Assembly: GCA_030584005.1 (NCBI GenBank)
Contig: CP129486.1
Coordinates: forward strand, 1,677,556 to 1,741,555
Source: Bdellovibrionota bacterium
Lineage (GTDB): Bacteria; Bdellovibrionota_C; UBA2361; JAFLCA01
Length of the DNA stretch: 64,000 nucleotides
Direction of reading: 5' to 3'
Shown here one piece after another: positions 52,317 to 61,387 of this stretch. How positions within the stretch are numbered: position 1 is the stretch's first letter; every line of letters begins with the position of its first letter. The notes under the pieces were generated by a model. The model saw nothing but the letters and a program-made list of their open reading frames with translations. It did no database searches and was not told where the DNA came from. The position numbers and the translations under genes are program-made.

Positions 52317-52836
52317 GAGAGTAGGAAAAGCGATTATAACCCTATGAGTTGATTGAGCGAACGGTTGTGAGGCTGAGCTTATATTTTAAGTTGGTTGAAT
52401 AGCTGTTGAAGGTTTCGGCGGCGAGATGGGAGAGTCCCGCTTGGTAAAGGCGAAGCGGGTGATTTTTCAATGAAGTGGTGTGGGCAAGTCTATGTTGAAG
52501 CCTTGGCGTGAGTGTTCAGAGGCGCAAATAGAGGAGATTTTGGTATAGCTATCCTGAAGCGGCGTTACGCGCTGAAGTCATCGGGGGGAAATTCGTCGAA
52601 GAATTCTTGTGATGCAGGCCGCCGTATCTTGGGCGGGGCTTGCCCTTGAGGTATTCTGAGGGCGTCAGCGATTGTGAGAATCTCCTTCTCATCAGTCAGG
52701 AAGGCAATGATTCTCATTTGTCCTTTACAGCGAGGACATTCAAGAAGGTCTATTTCGAAGATACGCTTGACGCATGCGGCCCAGCATACGGAAGGAGCTT
52801 TGAGGGGTTCCTCGGTCGCTGGGACCGGTGCGCGCT
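52317..52836 (-). mobile_element. IS91-family remnant, copy 2 (520 bp)
   Basis: Matches 46270-46789 with four differences seen. It has the same truncation point in the transposase and the same distal edge, which suggests that the 520-bp unit moved or duplicated as such. It interrupts the exported-protein gene at its low-coordinate edge. The far edge carries an extra TTGCGCGCT reiteration absent from copy 1. Confidence 0.82.
52565..52836 (-). pseudogene. IS91-family transposase, C-terminal fragment (copy 2)
   Basis: Same fragment as copy 1, with CPRCKG zinc-ribbon and IIAFLTDEKEIL, ending FFDEFPPDDFSA. One residue differs (RPAS for RPPS). There is no catalytic domain; the few upstream codons come from unrelated sequence. 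Confidence 0.82.
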
Positions 52837-53319
52837 TTGCGCGCTCCCAAGTGCGGCAGGCGTACATACCGCCGCACACAACAAACTACGTGCCAAGGCG
52901 GCGTGCAGATTAACTCGTTGCAACCACTGGGCATTGCCACTCACCAGATGGGGCGTTTCGCCACAGGGCGGGGGCAAAATGCCTCAGTTCTGGCAGGAGT
53001 GGTCACCAATTCGGTAGTAAGGCCAGTAGGCACAACATAGCAGCGAGCACCATCGGTGGTGCTCCCGTCTAGGCACTTGTTATACAGGCTATTGGCACAC
53101 CTTCGGGATGCCTTAAGCTAAACGTTTCGGCCCATTATCCCCAGCGTAATAATAAGTGGTGCTTCGAGGCGAGCGCGTTACGAAAGCCGATAGATACGGC
53201 TCCATTATCCTTAGGCTATGGGGAAGAAAAAAGCTCTCTCATTGGATCTGCGGTCAGTCTGAGAATACGCTATAGGGATGACACATCCCTTGAATGCAGC
53301 GGCATAACGGGAGGTAGTA
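52837..53319. other. Non-coding stretch after IS91 copy 2
   Basis: About 480 bp. It contains short inverted repeats (AGCACCATCGGTGGTGCT near 53046-53063) and phrases such as CTAGGCACTTGTTATAC that faintly recall integron recombination sites. I cannot support that reading. No credible gene. Confidence 0.35.
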
Positions 53320-53393
53320 TAGAGCCCTTAGCAAAGGCCCCTCGTTACGAGGAGCCGGATAAGTGCAACAATGCGAGGAAGACGCCTATCAGA
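53320..53393 (+). repeat. AGAGCCC-TAGCAAA intergenic repeat (copy 2)
   Basis: Similar to 45223-45298 over about 75 bp (AGAGCCCTTAGCAAAGG ... CGAGGAGCCGGATAAGT ... GCGAGGAAG). It lies about 110 bp before the next plus-strand gene, as copy 1 precedes a plus-strand lipoprotein gene. Confidence 0.62.
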
Positions 53394-53504
53394 CTGTCGC
53401 GCATTTGCGACAGGAAAAATCCGGCGGAATCGACATTAGCCAGCGTCGTCACGGATCTCATTTTTGTTGGGGGCGCTTAAACGAGACATATCAAGGAAGA
53501 AACC

Positions 53505-54209
53505 ATGGGTGCTGCAATTTCCTCAGCAGGAGCGAGTGTCCCGAGTCCCGAGACTCAGGCTAGTTATCGAGAGGCAATCGCATTATTGCTCGTTTTCGAT
53601 CGCGCGTTGGATTTTACCGCGACGGGTGCGGAGTGCACTGATAGCAGCCAACGTGAGCAGCGGTTACTAGAGCTACTTAGCCTCGGCGAGAGCGCTACGT
53701 TACGACGCATTCAGACTGAGCTCTCCGTTTACGTTGACGGTCAGATTGCGAGTGCGGTGGCGCCTGTTGGCAATATCCCTCCGACAGATCCGACATTGCG
53801 GAGCTTTTTGGATACCGGTAGGAACCTCATGGCACTTATTGACCGAATGGCAAGTGGAGCTGATGCTGCGCCGTCAGTCACCGGTCATGCTATTGTGACT
53901 ACTTCGGCGGCATGGTTAAAGCTTGCAGGGAGTGTTCTCCAATTGCATGGTGATGCTGAGCAGAGACAGATTGACGCAGATTGGGCAGCGCTCGCGGCAG
54001 AACGCAACGCCGCAGAGGCCGCCGCCATGGAGGCGTTTGCCCAGTGCGAGCGCGAGGAACGGGAATCAGGAGGTACCTCTCCCGCCGATGATTACAGTAC
54101 GGCATATTCTGGTCCTGACGACGATGGTGCCGATTGCGACGGCGAGGAAGAGGATCCCCAAGTTGAGGATGTTGCAACCTGGTTGGGACCAAAGGGTAGT
54201 TGGACCTGA
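53505..54209 (+). CDS. Hypothetical protein, acidic C-terminus
   Basis: 234 aa, unrecognised. No signal peptide. The N-terminal two thirds look helical (REAIALLLVFDRALDF, LLELLSLGESATLRRIQTEL, LRSFLDTGRNLMALIDRM), followed by an Ala/Glu helix (DWAALAAERNAAEAAAMEAF) and an acidic Asp/Glu-rich tail ending WLGPKGSWT. AAGGAAG lies about 6 nt before the ATG, supporting translation. It is the last accessory gene before rsmA, which converges on it. Confidence 0.6.
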   Translation: MGAAISSAGASVPSPETQASYREAIALLLVFDRALDFTATGAECTDSSQREQRLLELLSLGESATLRRIQTELSVYVDGQIASAVAPVGNIPPTDPTLRSFLDTGRNLMALIDRMASGADAAPSVTGHAIVTTSAAWLKLAGSVLQLHGDAEQRQIDADWAALAAERNAAEAAAMEAFAQCEREERESGGTSPADDYSTAYSGPDDDGADCDGEEEDPQVEDVATWLGPKGSWT

Positions 54210-54329
54210 GCTCGGAAGTGGAGCAATGTTGTTGCACCATTTTGATTGGAGAGTATTGCGCCAGCGAGTCCACACTTTGGCGAACAGCGCTTAGGATCCT
54301 TTTTTGCGCATATTGATTGATGATGCAGG

Positions 54330-55211
54330 CTACGTTCGGGTGCCGCCCTTTCGGCGTCGAGTGTGCGTGGCAGGGGTAGGCTCCTCACTTCTGGGGAGGG
54401 CGCGAAGGGTGTCAGCCATTTTTACGAATTCGTCTAGCGATAAGGTTTCTGCTCGTCTTCCGGGATCGATTCCGATGCCTGAAAGGATCTGGGAGAGGTT
54501 GTTTTCCTCGCCCAATCCCAGTGATCGCAGGCTATTAGAGAGCTTCTTGCGTCGTTGATGAAAGGCCGCCTTGACGACCCGCCGCAGCCAAAGCCTGTCC
54601 GCGACCGGCACTCTTGGTGCGGCTAAGAAGCGCAGCTCCACGACCCTTGATTCGACCTCCGTAGGGGGGTGGAAGCTACGTCCGGAAATTATAGGCCCCT
54701 TTCGCACATCGGCGATGAGCTGCGCCATCACGGAGATCGTTCCATATTCCCGGCTCCCCGGCGGAGAGGCCAGCCGATCCACGAATTCGCGCTGTAACAG
54801 CAGAACAGCGCGAGACAAGTGGGGAGCGACATCAACAAGTCTGAAAAGTATCTCGGTTGAAAAAGAGTAGGGCAGGTTGCCGAATACAACACTGCCCTTC
54901 TTGAAGTTGCGATAGTCGACCTCGCGGGCATCGGCGCACTCGACCGATATTGCCGGGAATCTCCGCTTTAACTCCGCACAAAACTGCGGCTCGATTTCGA
55001 TGACCGTAAGAGATCGCGGTGCAATTGCTACCAAGCGCTCGGTCAAAGCACCCAGGCCACCGCCGATTTCAATCAGGTCCTCATCCGATGCAGGAGCACC
55101 AAACGATATGATCGCATCGATCACCGCCGGCTGAATGACAAAATTCTGCCCCCGTGTGCGGGTCGGACGGATATCGAGCCGCTGCAGAGCATCCTTAACC
55201 CGTTCAGCCAT
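54330..55211 (-). CDS. rsmA: 16S rRNA dimethyladenosine transferase RsmA (KsgA)
   Basis: Dimethylates the two adjacent adenosines in helix 45 of 16S rRNA during 30S maturation. It has the N-terminal RGQNFVIQPAVIDAI, motif I EIGGGLGALTERL, VECADAREVDY, the catalytic NLPYSFSTEIL (the usual NLPYxxS/T), and the C-terminal FHQRRKKLSNSLRSLG. Length is 293 aa, slightly above average from a basic tail. It begins 1 bp after the tsaD stop, an operon pair. Confidence 0.96.
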   Translation of the reverse strand: MAERVKDALQRLDIRPTRTRGQNFVIQPAVIDAIISFGAPASDEDLIEIGGGLGALTERLVAIAPRSLTVIEIEPQFCAELKRRFPAISVECADAREVDYRNFKKGSVVFGNLPYSFSTEILFRLVDVAPHLSRAVLLLQREFVDRLASPPGSREYGTISVMAQLIADVRKGPIISGRSFHPPTEVESRVVELRFLAAPRVPVADRLWLRRVVKAAFHQRRKKLSNSLRSLGLGEENNLSQILSGIGIDPGRRAETLSLDEFVKMADTLRALPRSEEPTPATHTRRRKGGTRT

Positions 55212-55212
55212 G

Positions 55213-56241
55213 TCAGCTTACCCCCGGTGGTGTAAGGCTCTCGAGAGCCCAACGACTCTGAGCGTGGATGTTGCCCGGCTTGGCGCCTTGCAGCGCACGG
55301 AGCGCCGCAACGAGGGCGATCATGGCGGCATTATCAGTGCAGTGCAGCGGCGAAGGAAAGATGACTTCCAGGGGAGAAAGCTGCTCTTTTAGCTGTGAAC
55401 GCAGCAGACGATTAGCAGAAACGCCTCCTGAAACGACTACCTGGCGGACGTTATGCTCGCGGGTAGCGCGGTACAGTTTGTCACAAAGACTCTGCACAAT
55501 TGCTGCTTGGACACTCTTGGCAATCTGGCCACGCACGGCCTCTCCATTTTTTGCCTGCTCCTCCACGAGCAGCGAGATTGCGGTCTTTAGCCCCGAGAAG
55601 CTGAAGTGCGCGGAGCGAGGCAGCGGCAGGGGCAGAGAAAAAGGAGTTGTCGGCGTAGCATCGGCCAGCGCTGCCAGACGAGCGCCGCCTGGATAGCCGA
55701 GCCCAAGCAGATTGGCCGCTTTATCAAAGGCCTCTCCGGCGGCATCATCCGTGGTGCGCGCAATCAAGCGGTACTGGCCCAGCCCCTCAATCAAGTGGAT
55801 CTCGGTGTGCCCCCCGGAGGCGATCAGGGTCAGATACGGGAAGGCTACATGCGGGTGTTCAAGCAAGGCGGCAAACACGTGCCCCTCAATATGGTGTATG
55901 CCATACAGCGGGATGGCATGGGGCATGGTGAGTCCTTCGGCAAAGTGGATTCCAACCAGCAGACACCCGATCAACCCCGGTCCCGCAGTGACTCCCACCA
56001 CATCTATTTCGGCCAGCTCTACCCCGGCAGTGCGAAGCACTTGGTCAGTCAGGAGCGGGAGTGCGCGCAGATGCTCTCTCGATGCAAGCTCCGGGACTAC
56101 GCCGCCATAGTGCACATGGACGTTACTTTGGGATGAGATCTCCTCTGCCAATATCTCCGGAGTGCCCTCGGGTTGGACACGAAGCAGCGCCACCGCACTT
56201 TCATCGCAGCTAGATTCGATCCCGAGAACGAGTTTCTCCAT
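55213..56241 (-). CDS. tsaD: tRNA N6-threonylcarbamoyladenosine transferase TsaD
   Basis: Forms t6A37 in ANN-decoding tRNAs with TsaB/E and threonylcarbamoyl-AMP from TsaC. ASKHA-fold motifs are GIESSCDESAVALL, SREHLRALPLL, GPGLIGCLLVG, the iron-binding HHIEGH, SGGHTEIHLI, DDAAGEAFDKAANLLGLGYP and SGGVSANRLLR. I start at MEKLVLGIESS (342 aa), the usual length; 14 upstream codons are dropped. Confidence 0.96.
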   Translation of the reverse strand: MEKLVLGIESSCDESAVALLRVQPEGTPEILAEEISSQSNVHVHYGGVVPELASREHLRALPLLTDQVLRTAGVELAEIDVVGVTAGPGLIGCLLVGIHFAEGLTMPHAIPLYGIHHIEGHVFAALLEHPHVAFPYLTLIASGGHTEIHLIEGLGQYRLIARTTDDAAGEAFDKAANLLGLGYPGGARLAALADATPTTPFSLPLPLPRSAHFSFSGLKTAISLLVEEQAKNGEAVRGQIAKSVQAAIVQSLCDKLYRATREHNVRQVVVSGGVSANRLLRSQLKEQLSPLEVIFPSPLHCTDNAAMIALVAALRALQGAKPGNIHAQSRWALESLTPPGVS

Positions 56242-56381
56242 ACAGCCAGCTTTTCCTGAGGGGGGAATGGTCATTGCCAGCATCCCACCACCGCGACTAT
56301 GCAGGATTCACCGCGGCAAGTACATGGAGCCGTATAGACACTACAGGCAGCATGCGGGATCAGCGTGATGCAAGACAGCAG

Positions 56382-56630
56382 CTAGCCGAAGGGCTCATCG
56401 GAGGGGCTGGCTTTTTTGCGCCTGTTGCCCCCTTTCTCACCAAAGAAGTTTTCAGGGATTGGGCCGGTGAGCTTTTCGATGGATTCACGCTTTACCCGCC
56501 AATCGGAGCCTAACTTGAAACCGTCGATGACCCCGGCCTTAATCAGATCGTATACCTTGGGACGATGAATGCGCAGAATCTGGGAAACCTCCTGGACCGT
56601 AAGCAACAGGGGGTGCTCGGGGGTGCTCAT
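56382..56630 (-). CDS. Excisionase-family helix-turn-helix protein
   Basis: 82 aa. LLTVQEVSQILRIHRPKVYDLIKAG is a MerR/Xis-type (HTH_17) helix-turn-helix followed by the wing IDGFKLGSDWRVKRESI. A short basic tail (GGNRRKKAS) follows. Such proteins bind DNA as small regulators or recombination factors; no integrase or prophage gene is nearby, so a regulatory role is likelier. It lies 140 bp upstream of tsaD on the same strand. Confidence 0.85.
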   Translation of the reverse strand: MSTPEHPLLLTVQEVSQILRIHRPKVYDLIKAGVIDGFKLGSDWRVKRESIEKLTGPIPENFFGEKGGNRRKKASPSDEPFG

Positions 56631-56870
56631 AAAGAACCTTTACATCAACATAGTTACTGGAGGAGTCAACTACCCAGTCCATGATTACAGGAACTCAAGG
56701 GGGGCAGCCGAATGAACCTCCCATACCAGGAATCGTCTCTAACAGACTGATAATTCATAGGCGTTCATGGGAATCTCTATGGCGGAACCTTTGAAAGCAT
56801 ACTGAGAGAATTTACTATTCCAAGTGCTTCTAGTACCTTAAGCCGTTAACTTTGCCTGCGCTCCCAGAGC

Positions 56871-58367
56871 ATGGGGAGGGCTGCCGGCTCATTAAGGTCA
56901 CCCGTGACAGGTCAGAGATCAAAAACCAGCGAAACCAGCCAGCTCAGCACCAACGGATCCGTTGACGCAGCGCCCCACAGTATCCAGGAAGTGATGGCTC
57001 GGATTAGAAGCCGGGTGCGTGAGCAGGCATCGGAGCTTCGAGCGAAGGAACCGGCCTTTCAAGGCTACGTTGCCAGCCCCGCAGGGAAGGATCGGGGGGC
57101 TGAGGATCTTATAAGATCGGAGGAGCTTCGCTATCTCAATCAAGCGTACGGTTATGCAGCCGAGTCGCGACCGGAGACGATACAGAGCCATCGAGGCGGA
57201 CTCATCGGGCGTGTCATCGTGTCCCTTAAGCGACGCATGATGGCGCTGCTTTGGAATAGTGTGCTCAGAGATTACTTCGAGCGGGAGCGCGATTTTCAGG
57301 CGCACCTCGTCCGGTACTTAAATGAGACAAGTCGCCATATTGCGGAACGTGATGCCGCAATATTTTGGGAGCTCATTCGGAAGATCGATGTTGATATTAC
57401 CCGAGTCTTCGAGCGGCTGGAACGTATTAGCTCGGACCAAGGAGCTGCGCTGCACTCAACTCGCCGGGAGATTACCAACGAACTTTTGGGGAATGCCAGG
57501 GAGTTTCAAGCAAGGCTTGATGCGCTTGCCAGTAACGATGCGCAGAGAGAGCAGCGGCTTGGAGTAGTCGAGGATGTGGTGCACGGATTAGAGTCGTTGG
57601 TGTCACGCATCACCCGCGCCGTGCCCGCCGGCACCTCCACACCGATGCCGGCTGTCGAAGTCTCGTTCCCTGATGCTTCGTATGTCCTCCTTGAGAATCG
57701 TTTTCGAGGGAGCGAGGAGGAGATTCGTCGGCGTTTGACTATATACCCTGATATATTCAAAGGGGCCGCACTACCCATCTTGGAGATTGGCGCGGGGAGA
57801 GGAGAGCTCCAGCAACTATTTCGAGAGGCTGCCATTCCCGCTTATGGAGTTGATCTCGATCCAGCGATGACCAAGATCTCACAGGAAAAGGGCCTCGATG
57901 TCAGGCATGCCGACGCATTGCAGCACTTGAGGAGCTGTGCGCCACGCTCCTTAGGCGGGGTTATTGCCGTGCAGGTGATTGAGCATCTCACTCGCGAACA
58001 GCTCGGCGAGTTGTTGCGGTTATGTGCCGATCGGGTGGTGGTAGGGGGGAGAGTAGTCTTTGAGACCATCAATCCGAAGTCCGTGCTGGCGCTCTCCTCG
58101 AACTATTTCAGGGATCCGACACATGTGTTTCCGGGACACCCCGATACCATTTCATTTGCCATGGAGCTGGCGGGAATTCGAGTTCACGAGGTGCGCTATC
58201 TGTCCCCGGTCCCTGAGTGCGCGAAGCTCAAGGAAGTGGAGGTTGATGAAGCGGCCACGCCTCGTTGGCAGCTCGCGGTGGAGCAGATGAATCGCAATAT
58301 CCGGCAGCTAAATGAGCTGCTCTTTGGCCCGCAGGACTTCGCAGTTATTGGCGAGGTGCGCGCATGA
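56871..58367 (+). CDS. Coiled-coil SAM methyltransferase of the glycan cluster
   Basis: 498 aa. A disordered N-terminus (about 1-35) is followed by helical, coiled-coil-rich sequence (about 36-260) and a class I methyltransferase domain (about 265-420). Motif I is ILEIGAGRGELQQLF, the acidic residue is in GVDLDPAMT, motif IV is GVIAVQVIEHL, and VVFETINPKS follows. Similar arrangements occur in O-antigen chain-terminating or capsule methyltransferases with coiled-coil rulers. It is the first gene of a cluster with a CBM9-like protein and three glycosyltransferases, coupled to the second by ATGA. Confidence 0.83.
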   Translation: MGRAAGSLRSPVTGQRSKTSETSQLSTNGSVDAAPHSIQEVMARIRSRVREQASELRAKEPAFQGYVASPAGKDRGAEDLIRSEELRYLNQAYGYAAESRPETIQSHRGGLIGRVIVSLKRRMMALLWNSVLRDYFERERDFQAHLVRYLNETSRHIAERDAAIFWELIRKIDVDITRVFERLERISSDQGAALHSTRREITNELLGNAREFQARLDALASNDAQREQRLGVVEDVVHGLESLVSRITRAVPAGTSTPMPAVEVSFPDASYVLLENRFRGSEEEIRRRLTIYPDIFKGAALPILEIGAGRGELQQLFREAAIPAYGVDLDPAMTKISQEKGLDVRHADALQHLRSCAPRSLGGVIAVQVIEHLTREQLGELLRLCADRVVVGGRVVFETINPKSVLALSSNYFRDPTHVFPGHPDTISFAMELAGIRVHEVRYLSPVPECAKLKEVEVDEAATPRWQLAVEQMNRNIRQLNELLFGPQDFAVIGEVRA

Positions 58368-58963
58368 AAGGATTGCCCTGTCTGCTGAGCTCCGAAAGGC
58401 TCTCTACAGAAACAATCTTAGGCCTCCCCCATCATCCGATTAGTCGCGATTGGTACGCCAAGCACATGCCATTTCCAGCCTGCTATCTTGTCGCGCTGGA
58501 TCCGGTTGCACTGCACTTTTCGGTCCAGGTCGCGCACCACCCGGTATACGACCGCAGTTGCCGGCAGGGGGAGTTTCGCGAAGGTTTGTGGAGCAAGGAC
58601 TGTGCGGAGCTGTTCGTGCGCGAAGCAGATTCAAATCGGTATCAGGAGTTCAATCTTGCTCCTTCCGGCGCATGGTGGAGTGCCTGGTTTGAGGGTTCCA
58701 GAAAGCGCATTGGTGTGGCTTCTCCTTCTTTGGCCTGTGCAGCGGCCGAGATCACTGCCGACGGATGGAAGGCATGGCTCTCGATAGATCGAACACAGCT
58801 GAGTCTTTCCCCCCACGCGCTGCGCCAGGGAGCCGCAAATGTGACCCTTATCTTGAATCATCCGGATGAGCACTTCTATTCTGTTGCTGACTTGGGCGCA
58901 GGCGAACCGGATTTTCATCGTATCGATCGTTTCTTGCCATGGGTAACACAGGAAAACGGGTAG
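58364..58963 (+). CDS. CBM9-like carbohydrate-binding protein
   Basis: 199 aa. LHFSVQVAHHPVY, WSKDCAELFVREADSNRYQE, FNLAPSGAWWSAWFEGSR and WKAWLSIDRTQLSL match the carbohydrate-binding module family 9-like fold, which usually binds reducing ends of glycans. There is no signal peptide, so it would act in the cytoplasm, unusual for a carbohydrate-binding module. The ATG overlaps the methyltransferase stop. It may assist the glycan assembly enzymes (inference). Confidence 0.72.
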   Translation: MKGLPCLLSSERLSTETILGLPHHPISRDWYAKHMPFPACYLVALDPVALHFSVQVAHHPVYDRSCRQGEFREGLWSKDCAELFVREADSNRYQEFNLAPSGAWWSAWFEGSRKRIGVASPSLACAAAEITADGWKAWLSIDRTQLSLSPHALRQGAANVTLILNHPDEHFYSVADLGAGEPDFHRIDRFLPWVTQENG

Positions 58964-58988
58964 CCGTTCCTAGGAGGGGATTGTAAGC

Positions 58989-60095
58989 GTGGCCTCGATT
59001 TTAGTGCTTGGTGTGAAAGTGCCCTTCACGAGGGGGGGAGCAGATGCGCTCGTGCACAGTTTGATTGCCGAGCTTAGGCGGCGGGGTCACGACGCCGATT
59101 CAATTGAACTGCCTTTTCAGGTGTGGCCCAAGGAGGTGCTGCTGAATCAGGTGGCGATGTGGCGTGCCATAGATTTTCAGAACTTTGCGGGAAAGCAGGT
59201 CGATCTCGTTATCGCTACCAAGTTCCCAAGTTACTTCGCGAGGCATCCTAGAAAGTCCCTCTGGCTCGTCCATCAGCACCGCCCCCTTTACGAACTGTAC
59301 GCGGGGCGCTACTCCGACTTCTCGGACGATCCGCGTGACGAGGAGCTGCGTGCACTGCTCTCCTCCGGCGACGGAAAGGCTATCGCGGAGTGTCAATGCA
59401 TCACCGGGATCTCAAAGAACGTCGTCGAGCGGTTGAGGCAGTTCAACGGAATCGATGGAACCCCGCTCTATCCACCGCTGCCGCTAGGCGACCGCTATCG
59501 AACGGCACCGGGTGAGGACTTCGTCCTGTCCGTGGGGCGGTTGTGTGCAATCAAGCGAGTTGACCTGATGATTAAGGCGCTCCCAATAGTGCATCGGAAT
59601 GTGCATCTCAAGGTGGTAGGGACCCCTGACGAACCGGGGATTCTTGACTACTTTAATAACGAGATTGCCAAGCATCACTTGCAGGATCGGGTCGAGTTTC
59701 TGGGACGCGTTGATGACGCGACGCTGCTTGACCTGTATGCGCGCTGCCGTGCCGTGTATTACGGTCCGCACGATGAGGACTACGGGTATGTGACCCTTGA
59801 AGCGATGGCGTCGGCCAAGCCCGTCGTAACGACGACTGACAGCGGAGGGGTGTTAGAGTTCGTACAGCACGAAGAGCAGGGCTTAGTAGTCGCACCTACT
59901 ACCGATGCTATCGGGCATGCCGTCAACCGTCTGATAGAGGATCCAGCGCTTGCCAGCAGGCTTGGCGCAGGGGGTCGTCAGTACATCGAATCATCCGGGC
60001 TTGCCAGCAGCGGATGGGACAACGTGGTGTCGACGTTACTGTCACCCCTGCATCACGCAGAGCGAGCGCTGAGGGCTGCGGAGAATGAGGGGTGA
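58989..60095 (+). CDS. Glycosyltransferase family 4 (GT-B), first of cluster
   Basis: 368 aa, GTG start preceded by AGGAGG. The N-terminal Rossmann half has KVPFTRGGADALVHSLIAEL; the C-terminal half has FVLSVGRLCAIKRVDLMIKAL, VEFLGRVDDATLLDLYARCR and the family-4 signature EDYGYVTLEAMASAKPVVTTTDSGG (Glu-x7-Glu nearby). It transfers a sugar from a nucleotide donor at the inner membrane face. No transmembrane segment. The stop overlaps a possible GTG start of the next gene. Confidence 0.88.
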   Translation: MASILVLGVKVPFTRGGADALVHSLIAELRRRGHDADSIELPFQVWPKEVLLNQVAMWRAIDFQNFAGKQVDLVIATKFPSYFARHPRKSLWLVHQHRPLYELYAGRYSDFSDDPRDEELRALLSSGDGKAIAECQCITGISKNVVERLRQFNGIDGTPLYPPLPLGDRYRTAPGEDFVLSVGRLCAIKRVDLMIKALPIVHRNVHLKVVGTPDEPGILDYFNNEIAKHHLQDRVEFLGRVDDATLLDLYARCRAVYYGPHDEDYGYVTLEAMASAKPVVTTTDSGGVLEFVQHEEQGLVVAPTTDAIGHAVNRLIEDPALASRLGAGGRQYIESSGLASSGWDNVVSTLLSPLHHAERALRAAENEG

Positions 60096-60097
60096 GT

Positions 60098-61387
60098 ATG
60101 CGGCTTGCCTGGATCTCACCGCTTGAAGTTGACCTTGTGGGAATGCATTCGCACAGCGCCTACTTCTCCCGGATGCTGCTTCCCGAGATCGCCTTGCATG
60201 CGGATGTTGAGCTGTTTCGCAACGCGTTCACCCCTCACCCAACACTGCCCTCACATCACTATCTTACCTTGGCGGCCCGGCATGCTGAGAGACCGTTTGA
60301 TCTGCTGCTCTATCAAATAGATGCTCATCCATTGAATCGGTGGTCCCGTGTCGCCGTGGGACTCATGCCTGGAGTAGTGTTGTTTCATGATTTTGTGTTT
60401 CGGGACTTCGGCCCGGAACCGGTGCTCAATAGCGCATGGAGGCACCACGTAGAGCGTTTCAAGGATGCTGCAACCCCCTGGCCAGTGCGAGAGGGAGAGT
60501 ACACACAGCAAGGTCCTTTTGGGTTTCGTGAGGCGGCATGGGGTATTGCCTGCGGTTTTAGCAGTGCGCGGCTGCACGATGAGTATCGGCGTAACGTGAC
60601 TCTTTCGCTGAGCAGGGAGGGGAGTATCGTGCGATCCTTCTATTTGCCGTTTCCAGTGCCGCCCGCGTCCGCGCAGGAACGAGAGCGCGGATCCAGTGAC
60701 CGATTGCACATATGTTTCGACGGATCAGTGCGCCCGGAGCATCGAGCCCATATGCTGCTTCTGGCGCTTAAGCAAACGCAGTGTCCTGTGCATTGTGAAT
60801 GGCTGGTTGATCCGGAGGAGCTATCGCAGGCACAACATCTGTGCGAGGAGTTTGGAGTTGGTGATCGCGTGTCATTACATTCGCCGCGCACTGCAGAGCG
60901 CTGGCAAAACCTTTTGCTGCACGCTGATGCAGCCTGCCACCTTGCTTTCACAGCCTACGATCAGTTAGGGCCCTTCTGCAGCATGAGCCTTACCTCGGGG
61001 GCGTCGGTCGTGGTGCTTGATTACGGTGATGCCTTCTATCTCCCGGAAAATGCGGTGTGGAAGATTAGCCCGGGTGAATACGAGCATATGGAGCTTGCCT
61101 GCGTGTTTGATGAACTGTGGGGAGAGAGGCGGGCGATGCCATCACAGGAGCTGGCCTTCCTGCGCGCGCTGCATGATCCGCGAGCAGTAGCCAAGGAACT
61201 CCTCGCGGCAGTAGCGCAGTATCGCGAAGTACAGAGGTCGATGCTTGCCCTGTGGCATGATATCCGCAGCCAGGCAAGAGAGAAGCTCTTCGATGAAGCG
61301 GCCGAACTTGCAGCCGCCGATGCCGAGAAGTGTGTCAGGGATCTCCTTGTGGGGTCGTGGCGGGAATTAGGGTGGATGAACACATGA
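60098..61387 (+). CDS. Putative GT-B glycosyltransferase, divergent
   Basis: About 429 aa. The N-terminal half starts MRLAWISPLEVDLVGMHSHS and contains VVLFHDFVFRDF; the C-terminal half has LHICFDGSVRPEHRAHMLLL, DRVSLHSPRTAERWQNLLLH and YDQLGPFCSMSLTSGASVVV, resembling the acceptor/donor interface of GT-B enzymes. The family-4 Glu signature is not clear, so it is a divergent member. A GTG 6 nt upstream overlaps the previous stop and is an alternative start. Its stop overlaps the next ATG. Confidence 0.7.
   Translation: MRLAWISPLEVDLVGMHSHSAYFSRMLLPEIALHADVELFRNAFTPHPTLPSHHYLTLAARHAERPFDLLLYQIDAHPLNRWSRVAVGLMPGVVLFHDFVFRDFGPEPVLNSAWRHHVERFKDAATPWPVREGEYTQQGPFGFREAAWGIACGFSSARLHDEYRRNVTLSLSREGSIVRSFYLPFPVPPASAQERERGSSDRLHICFDGSVRPEHRAHMLLLALKQTQCPVHCEWLVDPEELSQAQHLCEEFGVGDRVSLHSPRTAERWQNLLLHADAACHLAFTAYDQLGPFCSMSLTSGASVVVLDYGDAFYLPENAVWKISPGEYEHMELACVFDELWGERRAMPSQELAFLRALHDPRAVAKELLAAVAQYREVQRSMLALWHDIRSQAREKLFDEAAELAAADAEKCVRDLLVGSWRELGWMNT

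Noticed and set aside
52837..53085. Possible integron attC site after IS91 copy 2
   Set aside because: No clear paired core sites (GTTRRRY and RYYYAAC) with a hairpin between them, and no integrase in the window.
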